From Pleurotus ostreatus/Saccharomyces cerevisiae fusant (Eukaryota; Opisthokonta): a stretch of DNA of 37,439 nucleotides. Shown here piece after piece: positions 11,405 through 21,700 of the stretch. The translations under genes and the position numbers were made by a program. Under the pieces are notes generated by a model. That model was not told where the DNA came from, ran no database searches, and was given only the letters and a program-made list of their open reading frames with translations. Where the stretch lies: assembly GCA_024196135.1 (NCBI GenBank), contig JAMQCK010000213.1, positions 1 to 37,439 on the forward strand, written 5' to 3'. The stretch's first letter is position 1, and the number at the start of each line of letters is the position of its first letter.

Positions 11405-12372
11405 TGTATCGTTTCGACCGTAGGTTCACTGGATGTGACCTGTGACCGCGCGAACCTGCCCTAGTTCAAGTTCATAGGCAAAAATTTGGCATGACACTAG
11501 AGCGTATTAGTTTCGATAATCATTAGAGAATTCCTTAACGAAGGCTCAAGTGAAAGTTCACCTAAGAAAAGTACTGTAAATACAGGACCAAGACGACGAA
11601 ATGCAAAGAGGCAGATGGGTTCACCAACCCGCATTCCAGGATCCTGCTGATTCCTCCCCCCCCCCCCCCCTTGTGCTCGTGTACGCCTGAGCAGCGACCT
11701 TCTTCCATATCCTGCACGCACGCCCTGATGTCGGCCAAAGCAACAAGGATCTTCGAGGAGAACGACTGACACGTCGTGTGCCCTCGCCCAGGCGCGCACG
11801 AGGCCATCACATGGTCGCGCCAGAGTTCGACTACCAGCGATATTCCTCCTACATACGAACATATTCATTAGCCCTCGTAAGTTCTGCATTAGCCACTGCA
11901 TGAAGTGGAGCCGCGTTTTGTAAGTGAAGAAACTGATATTTCTGCTAACTAATACGCTCTACTGCGGGAGTAGGCTCACTAGCTGTTGTTTGCGGATAGC
12001 GCGGCTGACTTAAATCCATCCTCGTTTGCGTGGCAAACGTTGTACCTGCTCAGTGATAAATCATTGGCAACGATGGTGGTGCTTTTAATCCGATTTTACC
12101 CAAGACTGAAGCCAAACAATCGAGCGAAACGTAAATTAGCATAACCGATGAAGATGGCAGAGACGGACAGAGACTCGGAGTGGCCGGACGACAAGAAAAT
12201 ACACACCAGCACCTGTAGGGAGCAAAAAATCGCGATTTTGGCTTAAATCACTCTATTTTGAACCTATTTGTCACATGGTTTGGGGACCACTATGACCTGT
12301 GACAGTTAGCGGTTAGGTTCAGTTCAAAGGTCGTTGTGAGTTGTGACGTGAACTTCCGGTTGAAACGATACA
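11405..12372. mobile_element. MITE family E, copy 1 (contains F)
   Basis: Ends TGTATCGTTTCGACCG (11405) and the complement of TGTATCGTTTCAACCG (ending 12372) are inverted repeats. GTAT stands just outside each end (11401-11404, 12373-12376) as a possible 4-bp duplication. Subterminal GACCTGTGAC motifs recur at both ends. Without the inserted element F the length is about 506 bp, which matches copy E2 (16062-16781 without its own insert). The two copies align along most of their length. No coding capacity. Confidence 0.75.
11500..11959. mobile_element. MITE F nested in E1
   Basis: A 13-base perfect terminal inverted repeat GAGCGTATTAGTT lies at 11500 and, inverted, ends at 11959. It is flanked by TA at 11498-11499 and 11960-11961. 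E2 carries the matching uninterrupted sequence (GACAC directly followed by AGCGGGATTAG at about 16150), which is the empty site. The element holds a run of about 14 C near 11660 and no gene. Confidence 0.85.
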
Positions 12373-12391
12373 GTATTTGCCAATCAAAATT

Positions 12392-14530
12392 TCAAGATCC
12401 AAAAACGGTACATGCGAAGCCAATTGAGCACCGAGCATCTTCATACTACAAAATTGTTTTGGTAAGTTACGAAAATCATTCACTGTGCACCCGAGACCGG
12501 GTTACGATCATCCTACTGTACGACTACCAGGAAATTCGGTTGATGCACCGAACGCCGAGTTTTCCGGGTGGTTTTTTGGTTGCGGTAGGGTTACAGCTGG
12601 GTGATCTCAATATGAGGATCTGCGTCCACTAATAGTGCCTTATCAACGTTATACTGCTTAATTTCGAGAAGTTTGAGGTACATATTATACCTTCGAAGCC
12701 TCATAGGCATTTACTTCTCATCCCGCCCTCCCGGGGCGCTGGGTTCGAGCATGACATATCGCAGGATCCTTCCCAAGGCTCTGAGTGCATAATACGGCTG
12801 CTAAACAGCTCTGGATAGAACTCTCTTGCTACAAATGCTGCTTGGACGTATTCACGAGCACAATTTTCGTCTTACAAGGTGCCCTAGTAAGCAGGATATG
12901 TCTGAAACTCGTAATGCGCCCATTTATGCAGATATCTGGGAAAAACTCAGACGTCTATCAGGGATATATCATAACATATGTTAGGCAGAGCCACTTAGCA
13001 CGCTGTGAGAATGGAGAATAAAGCACAAGGACGGCCACAAGTGAGTTCAACCGTGATCTGTCACGCATGTGACAGCGCGTTGCGGCGTGACGTGGCTTCG
13101 TGAAATGTACAAGTCCGTCTTCTCTCTTACTGTACCATCAATCCCGACAGCCCCGACGTCCAGCACGTCTCGCGTCGCGCGCGGTGCCCCATGCTATGCC
13201 CTCTTCAGAGTCTTCTGGTGCAGGCCTCCATCAAGCATAGTCCAAGCCCCCAAACCGACCGCCCTGCTGCAACGCGCGTAGGACGCGCGCCAAGTTCGCC
13301 ATTCGTATAATTCGTACCGCTGCGACGCGATATTGGTCTGCTGTCACGACATCGACGCCCTCCAGCGCACTGGCGCTATGCATCGCGATACCAGGTGCTT
13401 CACTGACGCAGCCCACCGACCTGAGCTTACGTCGCCGTAGCCGTGTCAGTACATCGCGGAACCAGGTTGCTGTATGTACCTTCGTCATTCACCGCATTCC
13501 CACAGGCTTTGCCCAGCGCCATGCCCTTGCCCCGCCAACAGGCCTCTCCTTTCCTAATGCAACAGTTGACTTGACGATAGCTCCCTGCCCTCGACTCATG
13601 TCGTAGGCACATTGTTCGTGCCACATCATTTATTGTGCTGTATTGTAGTGGTCCTTGTGGATACACAATAATATGATTACTTTTACCCCATTATAGCGAG
13701 TGCGTGAAGCCCGTTCCACAAAAAATATCACCAGAAGACCTAGTGAAAGAACAAGGACCAGGATCACCAGTCTTTCGAGTTTATTTTTGGATGAATCACG
13801 CCTAGGCGTTCGGGTCGTAGGTACCCGACCTTCACCATATGAATTCACCCGAAAGTCGGGGGTGTATTCAACCCAGATTCAACCACACTTTCACCCGTGG
13901 CCAGTCACCCGTTTTCCGGGTGACATAGGGTGAATTTGAGCCGATATACAAGAGAAATCAACTGTACTTACGCGTGAAAGTTCGGGTGAACGTAACCCGG
14001 TTTTGGGTGCACAGTGATTGGTGGGCTCTACACTCACAAGCGCGGGCAGCCCTTCAATCACCTTGTCTTTACGTCGTTTCACGACGGCAGGCGGTGCTGG
14101 ACGGTCGTCGGAGCCCGTCTGCCATGTCTCGCCTGGACAAGTGAGAAAACGACCTGTCCAAAAAGGGTTGCGTTGGTCGGCTCGCCGTGCGCCACTGCGA
14201 AGATCTTGGATCTCACTATAGTGTATTCGCCCATTCATTTTTCAAGATACAATTGAGCACCGAGCATGCTCGTACTACGAAATCATTTTGGTATGTTACG
14301 AAAACCACTGGCGGGCTCTGCACTGACAAGCGCGGGTAGTACTTAAATCACCTTGTCCTCACGTTGTTTCACGACGGCGGGCGACGTTGGACAGTCGTAG
14401 GAGACTGTGTGCCAAGTCTCGCCTCAAAAAGTTAAAGAACGACTGGTCCAGGATGGGTTGCACTGTTGAGCTGGCCGCGAGCCGCTGCGAAGATCTTTGG
14501 ATCCGGTCAGTCTTGCTACGAAAACGCTGT
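12392..14530. repeat. Tandem duplication P (P1 12392-12480 + 14017-14235; P2 14236-14530)
   Basis: P1 and P2 are diverged direct copies of about 300 bp. The shared landmark CAATTGAGCACCGAGCAT lies at 12421 and 14250, and CACAAGCGCGGG (GACAAGCGCGGG in P2) lies at about 14035 and 14326. P1 is split by element O at 12480/14017. On the minus strand one frame is similar in both copies (PAPPAVVKRRKDKVIEGLPA in P1), with stop codons only in P2. P was therefore probably a protein-coding segment before it was duplicated and decayed. No family recognised. Confidence 0.65.
12481..14016. mobile_element. CACTA-ended element O (1.5 kb)
   Basis: The element starts CACTGTGCACCC at 12481 and ends with the exact complement at 14016. 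ATT is duplicated on both sides (12478-12480, 14017-14019). A CACTR terminus plus a 3-bp target duplication is the signature of the CACTA/EnSpm superfamily. Near the right end (13810-14000) TTCACCCG-type motifs recur in both orientations, like the subterminal binding repeats of that superfamily. P2 supplies the empty site. Internal frames (for example 13069-13281) are short and not convincing, so this is a non-autonomous derivative. Plavaka transposase is also CACTA-like, so a Plavaka source could mobilise it; that link is inference. Confidence 0.75.
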
Positions 14531-14677
14531 GAAGATCCAGAAATGAATTGGCATGTTCATAACGGAATCATTCATGGGCGCATACACTCTACTCTAGCCA
14601 AGCCGCAACAACAACGCTAGCTGTCGGGAAAGGCGGAATGAATTCGTGGGCTTGCGTGACGAGGGACCCTCAAGATA

Positions 14678-15997
14678 CTGTGCCAGTATGTATGGAGGTT
14701 GCCGGCGGGGGGTTGCGTTACACTAGCATTTACAACTCGAACAGCCTATATCCCGAGCGGAAAAGACCGTGCGCGCAGCGTCGGAAAATATTCGAACTTC
14801 TGATGAATCTCAGAGTTGGCCACCGACCCGTCCGTTATGCGTTACGCGACCTCATGCTCTCCCTCGCCAAAAAAACTCGCCAATGTAAACCTGACCGAAG
14901 AATTGGAATTTCTGTCATATGCAATAGGTGTCAGATAGATGGTGATACACGTACAAGTTGTACTCCTTCTTGACTATCTGAGAGGCAGAAGAGCAAGGAC
15001 GTCGAGGCACGTGGCAGAGACTGATGGACATCACTTCTCACGGTTCGACTTTGGGTGTTGCCGACTACCTGCCGCATGGGGCTGACTGGATGACTTCACA
15101 TCATGCCCTTCGTATGATACTAGATGCATGACAGTATCTGTATCATGCAGTTATACACCCGAATCTGTGTTCTTTTGAAGAAATAAGTCCAGAAAACATG
15201 ACCCAGTGCGCTTCAGGTCACCGTAGGTGAGGGTCCTACACATTCCCGCCCGGATATCTCCGCATCGAAGAGGTGGATTGACATGATCATTCGGTATTCA
15301 TAAACGCACATAAACAAAGTATACGTGTACCTGTCTCTCAGCTACGCAAGCCCCGCTGTACATCAGGGAGCTTGAGCTACACAACTTCTGTATAGTAGAT
15401 CCGTCAATGGCGCCTGCCCCTTCAGGTCCTTCAATATAGCTACTGCATACGCGGAGACTACACGCGCGAGGCTACACACAAAGGTCATCTCCCAGGACGG
15501 TGGACCGAGCGTGGGCTCCCCAGGAGCGATGAGCAAAAAGGAATTTCTGTGTAGCTTAAGCTCCCTATCCTGAAAGAGGGAAAGTGAAGTTCGCGATAAG
15601 GCTCGATCTAGCAAAGAGATGCGGCAGCCTAGAAATATGGGGATACTGTTGTCTTATTATCTATCATGTCCTCCTCCTTAATAAATGTATAGAAAGTATG
15701 AATGCTTCAGTCTGGTGGCACAAATCGACCTGGGAAAGCTCGCCGGTCGATGTCCTCAAAAAAGTTGCAAATTTCCCACAGTCTAGCAGGCCGCCGCCAC
15801 TGCCCTAGCACAAGCTTATAGGTACTAGGATATAGTATACATACTTCCACTTTAGCAGGTCTGAGGATGCTACGGGCGGCATATAAAAGGCGAAATTTGG
15901 GAAGCCCAACCGGCGAGTCTTTTTTGGTGGGGGAAGTATAGCCAACTTTTTGGGGCCCCGTTACGCGTTACGGTTGCCTCCATTCATACCGGTACAG
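14678..15997. mobile_element. MITE family J, copy 1 (contains K)
   Basis: CTGTGCCAGTATGTATGGAG begins at 14678, and its diverged complement, reading CTGTACCGGTATGAATGGAG on the minus strand, ends at 15997. TA lies outside both ends (14676-14677, 15998-15999). The parts at 14678-14856 and 15937-15997 align, in reverse orientation, with copy J2 at 22961. Without K the element is only about 240 bp, so it is a MITE. Confidence 0.75.
14857..15936. mobile_element. Element K nested in J1 (1.08 kb)
   Basis: The ends TCGCCAAAAAAACTCGCC (left) and CACCAAAAAAGACTCGCC (right, complement strand) are inverted repeats within ends of about 27 bases. J2 carries the uninterrupted site, reading CTCATATAGCC on the minus strand, whereas J1 reads CTCATG before K and TATAGCC after it. 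This fits a TA duplication with the left copy mutated to TG. Internal frames (for example 14638-14973 and 15363-15614) are short, so K is non-autonomous. Confidence 0.7.
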
Positions 15998-16061
15998 TAC
16001 TGAGCGGAATGAAGTTTGTACGCATTTTGCACGCGGATCACATTGTTCTCTGAGCTCGGTC

Positions 16062-16781
16062 TATACAAGATCGCTACTGTAGGTTCGCTGGATGTAACCT
16101 GTGACAGCACGAACTTGCCTAAGTTCAAGTCCATGGGCCAGATTCAGGTGTGACACAGCGGGATTAGATTGACTAGCTATTGTTTACGGATGACTTGGCC
16201 GACTTACATCCATCCTCAAGTGCGTGACAAATATGATACTTGTTCAGTAATCAATCATTGGCATCGGTCGAGATGCTTTCGTGACAATCTCACACACCAT
16301 TTTAGCTGGACTGGCCGGATAGCCCGTGTCCTACGGGCGGACTTCAATGGCAACCAAGAGGGATGCCACGCTAGCGCCGCGCTGGCGCGCGGCGCGAATG
16401 CGTGGCCCCGTGAGCGGGCTCCCAGCTTAACTTGAAGTTGAAGCGTGATGCGTGTCGTTTGACTGTGACCGTTTGACTCTTTGATTTGACTCTCTGCTGA
16501 CTAATCACTCTCCTTCATTATGAAGTTAAACGAAAACAACACGGATGAACATTGCGGATGAAGACGGCAGAGACCGAAAGCGATTTAGAGTGGCCGAATG
16601 ACAAGAAAATACATGCCAGTATCCGTAGGGAGCGTAATTGCGATTTTTGGTTCGAATTACTCTATTCGGGGCCTATATGTCACACAGTTCGGGGACCGCT
16701 ATGACCTGTGACAGTTGACCATTAGGTTCAGTGCAGAGGTCATTGTGACCTGTGACGTGAACCTACGGTCGAAACGATACA
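16062..16781. mobile_element. MITE family E, copy 2 (contains D1)
   Basis: The right end (complement of TGTATCGTTTCGACCG, ending 16781) matches E1. The left end near 16062 is eroded but recovers similarity at TGTAGGTTCGCTGGATG. Internal blocks (CTAGCTATTGTTTACGGATG; GAAGACGGCAGAGACCGAAA) align with E1 in the same order. A 210-bp repeat, D1, is inserted at about 16314-16523. Confidence 0.7.
16314..16523 (+). repeat. Interspersed repeat D, copy 1
   Basis: This 210-bp block recurs at 19428-19637 in the same orientation with about 15 differences by eye (roughly 93% identity). It has no terminal inverted repeats. Its left part folds into a GCCCGT/ACGGGC stem and its middle into a GC-rich stem around GCGCCGCG. 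E1 lacks it at the matching place, so it is a true insertion in E2. A SINE or another short retroposed unit is possible, but I found no convincing Pol III boxes, tail or target duplication. Confidence 0.75.
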
Positions 16782-17856
16782 CGTGCCTAGTCGATATGTT
16801 TCGTTCAAACCTTTAGATGAGGCTCACATACGTGAGTTTGGCCTTTGTCCGTCACGTGATGTTCGTTTTTGAAAGGGATACGTAGGTTCAGCATACAGTG
16901 TTCGAGCACTCGATGAGCAGCCATCATTCGATGAGCAGTCGGCCTCGGGAAGACCTTTCGAGTCTTCGTGTCGCGTCGGTAAAATTGGCAGTCACAAGAG
17001 GCGTGCAGTATGCACAACGTGTAATACTTACAAGCCGGGAGGTGACCGACGTCGAAGCCAGCGGGCTTGCGAAGGCAGTTGAGCAGCGCTTGAGCAGCTC
17101 AAGCACAATTCAGAAATATTCCTACAAGTTTCCCTGATGCCTGCCCGTTTCGTAAGAATTCTGGGATGTAGATAGGATGCTACAGAATAAGAATTACCTG
17201 CATAAAGTGTGCGGAGGCGCTTTTGTACAGATGGAAATGGGAAACAGCTGCAAGGAAGCCGAAATGAGCAGCGCGAGCAGTCACGGAATCACATCGGCAA
17301 TCGGGCCTGTTGTACCGAAGCTATTGTAGACCACAGCGTAGACGACCCAGAAGGTACATAGTATTCTGAGCGGGCTTCGTTCGTGATGAGGCCTATCGCT
17401 AACACAGATGACATTGGAGGTGGAATAAGGGGAGAGAGGTGCTTGAGTAATGTCGAAGAAGTTTGGACGCTGTTCTTAATTGAGACTCGCCTCGATGGGC
17501 CGGCGTGATGTAACGCTGCTCATCGAGTGATTTCGCTGCCGTTTGCTCATTCCCGCCATCATCCCCCTTTTGTGCTGGTACCGCTCGTCTCTGCACTTTT
17601 AGAAGTTCACATATCGAAAGCTGCATGCGATCCGGTCAGATCGATGTACTTTAAGAGCTACCAACGCCTTGCCGGAGATACTCTGAGGCAGCCCAGAATT
17701 GGGCTGCTCATCGAATGCTTGATCACTGTACCTTGCGGTGCAGTTGTTCAAACATCTAAGTATATCACTGCATAGAAGTGTCAGATTGTCCGATCGAGCA
17801 ATGATATTGGCATAAAAAGCTGACGAGTGCACCACCTGTTGGTTTACTATAATAAG
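16782..17856. other. Stretch without a supportable gene
   Basis: A 79-residue plus-strand frame (16898-17137) and its antisense partner lack recognisable features. TCGATGAGCAG is repeated at about 16911 and 16930. No inverted-repeat element was found. Confidence 0.4.
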
Positions 17857-18005
17857 AGTCTGATCGCGTGCACTGGATCTCGAGGTCCAGGGGAAAGCCC
17901 GCCCGGGAAAACCACCCCAAGGCACCCAGTTCCAGTTCCAGCCTGAACTTCCCTGGTACTGTTTTGGCAGGAGTTCCAAGTTCCGGTGCACGAAGGGCCT
18001 TCTGA
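17857..18005. mobile_element. Short MITE family C, copy 1
   Basis: GAGTCTGATCGCGTGCACTG at the left is paired with a diverged inverted end (GGTGCACGAAGGGCCTTCTG) at the right. The interior (CCCGGGAAAACCACCCCAAG; TTGGCAGGAGTTCC) matches C2 at 19903-20062. About 150 bp, no coding capacity. Confidence 0.65.
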
Positions 18006-18119
18006 TCGGATCCCTTACTGTGCCTGTGTGCGATCTGTCGTCAACACGTGGTGTAACACCGTGTCGGCCCGGATCGGGACTACCGTTTTTCGTTTCAAAC
18101 TCCGCCCCTAGATACGTGT

Positions 18120-18740
18120 TTCAGGCCCCGTGGCCATCCTCCTTTCCTCCCTCACCCTTCCTGCTCTGCGTCCTCTCTGCGTTCTCTTTGCGTCCCCTTT
18201 GCGTTCTCCCCCTTCCTGCTCTGCGTCCTCTCTGAGTTCTCTTTGCGTCCCCTTTGCGTTCTCCCTGCGGCATGCCTCTGCTTTCTAAACATCGTCTACT
18301 CGGCGCCTGCGGCTCTGAACTCTGGTTCGTGTCCTTGATCCCACTCTACCCCTTCCCTGCCCCTCTTCGTTGTTGGTCGTCTATCGCCAATTCCCGCACA
18401 TCCTGTTCCCCACTGCTGTTCGGGGCCGCCCTCTGCCCGTCTTCTCGCCTTCATCGCCCTTTTCCTGGCCACCGATCTGCCTGTTCCACCGATACTCTCT
18501 CCCCTGCACCCAATCATCGCTCGTTTCCTTGCCACTTTCACTCTCCAGCACCTGCCCGGCCATTCCCTGTCGAAGAAATCTCTGCTTCAGCATCGCACTC
18601 ACGTCCTCCCCCGTCCTGCGTTCTTGCTCCCCCGCATCCTCCCCCTTCTCTCGTGTACTCCCTCCCTGCACACCCTTCCCTCTCTTGCATCCTCCCCCCT
18701 CTTGCATCCTCCCCCGTCTCCCCTTCACTCATCGATCTCA
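18120..18740. repeat. Long pyrimidine-rich tract with tandem duplication
   Basis: For about 600 bases the plus strand is dominated by C and T. At about 18158-18268 a unit of about 55 bp (CTGCTCTGCGTCCTCTCT and following) is tandemly repeated twice with small changes. Further on are short CATCCTCCCCC repeats (about 18630-18720). Open frames of 115-173 residues on both strands here are low-complexity products of this composition, not genes. Confidence 0.75.
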
Positions 18741-18960
18741 TTATCAAGGCTACTGGTTCTGTTCAATGCTGTTGAGCCGTCCTATATGCACGGGTAGTAA
18801 GGACGTGCAGCCCAGGTGCGTGCCAATCGGTCCTGATCCTTGAAGGTGGGTGGCTATCCTCTTTCCCTGCTTGATGCCCTGTTGCCCTCTCTAAGTATCT
18901 CCATCCCTTTCACTCTGCACCTAAATACGGTCACATTTGCCCTCTCGTCACTGTAAAGTA

Positions 18961-19152
18961 GGGTGAATTCAGAAATTCACTGGTGAATATGGGGCCTCAA
19001 GGGGGTGAACATGGTGAAAGTAGACATACAGTGGATTGCATTCACTATGTATGCTTTATGGCATGGTGATTGTAATCCACTGTATGCCCACTTTCTATCC
19101 TATCGACCCCGTTGAGGTCACCATATTTTAAGGTGAATTCTGATGTTGACCC
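18961..19152. mobile_element. Hairpin MITE G (192 bp, TA-flanked)
   Basis: The left arm from 18961 (GGGTGAATTCAGAAATTCAC) and the right arm ending at 19152 are inverted copies over about 90 bases each. Both contain CATACAGTGGATT close to the short centre. TA flanks both sides (18959-18960, 19153-19154). Almost the whole element is one imperfect hairpin, and it has no gene. Confidence 0.85.
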
Positions 19153-19427
19153 TACCTTAGGGTAATAGGAGGGTGAATGGCGCCCTATCACGGTAGCACA
19201 GTGACTTCCCATGATCCAACTTTATCACCACTAGCTCTCGACACCTGCCTACGGCAGGGGGTTGGCTGGCGCGGAGGAGGGGAGCGGCGGCGACCGTCGG
19301 CCGCCGCCGAGGGTCCCCCAGCGCGAGGCTTACCTAAGCAAAGCGAATACTCGCAAAGCTTACCTAAGCAAACGCGTCGGCTCATCTTTGACGCTCGACC
19401 TCTTTTACATTATAGATATAGATACTA

Positions 19428-19637
19428 GCCGGATAGCCCGTGTCCTACGGGCGGATTCCAATGGCAACCTAGAGGGGTGCCACACCAGCGCCGCCCTGGC
19501 GCGCGGCGCGTACGCGTGGCCCCGTGAGCGGGCTCCCAGCTTGACTTGAAGTTGAAGCGTGATGCGTGACGTTTAACTATGACTGTTTGACTCTTTGATT
19601 TGACTCTCTGCTGACTAATCACTCTCCTTTATTATGA
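19428..19637 (+). repeat. Interspersed repeat D, copy 2
   Basis: This is the second copy of the 210-bp repeat described at 16314-16523, in the same orientation. Its flanking sequences differ from those of copy 1, which confirms dispersal rather than one larger duplication. Confidence 0.75.
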
Positions 19638-19902
19638 GGATGACAGGTAATGGCGCAGATTTATGCGGGATATAGGATTCTAAGGAAAAGCGGAGTGCTT
19701 ACATGGCTTGTGCCCTTGCACACCTTTGGGGGCAGGGTGGCGCGCTCATTGGTCTGACCGCTACCTAATGCTCGACGCGCTGCTAGGCATGCTCTTGTTG
19801 ACGTTGTCAGCGCAGAGGGCTACAAAGCTATGCTGTGCAGTGCTTCAGACATGCTTCTCCTGAGCGCACGTAATTTCCCCTTGATTTGGATTGAGCAGAA
19901 TA

Positions 19903-20062
19903 AGTCTGATCGCGTGCACTGGAACTAAAGTTCCAGCCGAAAACACGCCCGGGAAAACCACCCCAAGGCACCTAGTTCGAGTTCCAGTTTGAACTTCCCT
20001 GGTCTCTTTTTGGCAGGAGTTCCAGGGTCTGAACTCCGAGTTCCGGTGCACCCGATCAGACT
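19903..20062. mobile_element. Short MITE family C, copy 2
   Basis: AGTCTGATCGCGTGCACTGG at the left and the complement of AGTCTGATCGGGTGCACCGG at the right form 20-base terminal inverted repeats with two mismatches. The interior matches C1 and C3. This is the best preserved of the three copies. Length is 160 bp and it has no gene. Confidence 0.8.
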
Positions 20063-20284
20063 CTAAGGCACCCAGCACCAGACGTGGGATTCAGTTTTCC
20101 CCGGAGATTACTGCAAAACTGAAAGGCAACGGGTAAATTGAAAGGGAATATTGTGGCGTAGCCAATCGGCGGCCGTTCTGTTCAAAATGCCACCTAAAAG
20201 ACCACAATCCACGCGTCGCCTTTATGCGTCGCTCATTCAGAATTATATCCCAGTATTTGTGCAGCATGCGCGAGGGGATATCGA

Positions 20285-20386
20285 ATTCCAGGTGTGATGC
20301 AGTTCGAGTTCCAGCCTGAACTTCTCTGGTACTTTTTTGGCAGGAGTTCCGGGACTTCCGGTGCACCTGATCAGACTCTAAGTCGC
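20285..20386. mobile_element. Family C, copy 3 (left-truncated)
   Basis: This matches the right 60% of C2 (GAGTTCCAGCCTGAACTTC through GGTGCACCTGATCAGACTCT). The left terminal repeat is missing. Confidence 0.65.
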
Positions 20387-21147
20387 GGGGTACGGCGACG
20401 ACAACGAGGTGCATCTAGAAGACCTCGGCGGCGGCAATCAGACGTGTGGCACGATGACCCACATGGCTGATGCTGTCGGCAGGCTGCTGCAAGTTTTCCC
20501 GAGATACTGTTTCCCGGATGCTTTCTGGAGCTTGACTCTTATTGGACAACGTGCATGTGTCGTTGCATTACCTATGCATTGGTGACCTTCATCTTTGCAG
20601 CTTGACCTTCATCTTCACAGCGATATCGATACCGACCCTTCACAGGGTTCGCAACAAAATTGGTCAAAGCGGCAAAAGGTGCCGGGCAATGCAACACCCT
20701 AGCCCGAGCCCGCTCATCCTTCATTCGCTTAGCTTTTTGGCGTATCGGTAGAAAGCGCTGCGCTCATAGCTCCTGTGAACTTTGGTGTCAGACGGAGGAC
20801 AGATAGTATAGATAAGAAATGGGCGGCGTTCGCGGCAACTGCCGAAATTATTGCATTGTGCATCGGCGACTGTTGCGCAACAATTTCCTGGGTTCCTCTA
20901 GCCTGAAGGCCACCAAAGCTGGTGGATCCGCTTACGCTATGATATTGAACAGTTCCGCCAAGTTTCATATAGTTCTGCGTCGAAATAGCCAAGGAAATGC
21001 CCAAATCCCGGAAGTGTTGCAAACTCCGTTAAGGGTCGGTAGGCTCGTGGTCCTCTCTCTGCTCGTGGAGCAGTGGTGATCTCTGTTTTTGGTTGGAACA
21101 CACACAATCAACCCGATAGGGCGCAGTGCCGGCATGTGCGGTGAGCC
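20387..21147. other. Stretch without a supportable gene
   Basis: Only short overlapping frames occur here. CTTGACCTTCATCTT-like direct repeats lie at about 20580-20620. The right part is probably 3' flank of the LINE tail. Confidence 0.35.
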
Positions 21148-21345
21148 ATAATTGATCCCATCCGAAGCAGCCACCCACGCGCATGCGAGCGGCGAGAAAG
21201 CGCGATGCATGCTGAAGAGCTGTCAGACGTCAAATGCGAACTTTCCAAGCGATGCGCATGTTGTCGTGTGCGCGCAGAGAATGTGAAACCAGACTGCGGG
21301 AACCTGAGACCACCTGCGAATGGTGGGGTCAATATCACCGGTGAT
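21148..21345 (-). mobile_element. Second LINE 3'-end remnant
   Basis: On the minus strand DIDPTIRRWSQVPAVWFHIL, GKFAFDV, a stop and then LFSMHRAFSPLACAWVAASD parallel the end of the ORF at 6681-7555 (DVDPTIRGCSRDPAAWFHAL and ASAWVAASDG). The DNA alignment is also clear by eye (for example GAAGCAGCCACCCACGCG in both). Only the last 65 or so codons survive, with a stop inside. Confidence 0.75.
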
Positions 21346-21469
21346 ACTGATGCTGACCCCCACCCGAAACTGACGTGTCTCGGATGGTGGGCAGAAATCG
21401 TGCACCCCACTCAACGTACGCCCCCTTTCCTCCCTCCCTTTGTTGAGCTCGACTCTTCATACAGCTGCG

Positions 21470-21700
21470 GGTATCACTGATAGACCTGCCCCATTTGGGA
21501 ATATGGTCGTGGCGGGCGTTGTGCGAGCTCAGACGATCTCGGAAACCTCGCAGAACGGTAGAGTGCGATTGAACCCACCCTCCCCCCCTCTACATACACA
21601 CTTCGTCAACCCTCTCACTACCCCTCTATGGAACATGCCGAAGGTCCCTGGACGCCTCGACATACGTTACCTCTAACGCCCTCCGCAAGTTGAGCCCGTC
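21470..21700. mobile_element. Degenerate family A half-element
   Basis: The segment GGCGGGCGTTGTGCGAGCTC through CGCAGAACGGTAGAGTG resembles the body of family A, best seen at 30479 and 35148. The terminal repeat itself has eroded and no partner arm was identified. Confidence 0.45.

Noticed and set aside
11640..11680. Run of about 14 C as a functional G-quadruplex
   Set aside because: A single homopolymer inside MITE F; more likely slippage or sequencing noise.
18254..18775. 173-residue Ser/Pro/Leu-rich open frame
   Set aside because: It arises from the pyrimidine-rich tract; overlapping frames are open on both strands and the tandem repeat explains the composition.
16169..19549. Similar short peptides (ARVLRAD..NGN) at two places, at first seen as a conserved small protein
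   Set aside because: The DNA itself is repeated (repeat D), and similarity continues past the stop codon into non-coding sequence.
19845..20414. Paired minus-strand frames with REVQ.GTRT peptides, possible paralogous genes
   Set aside because: The similarity comes from the C-family MITEs C2 and C3.
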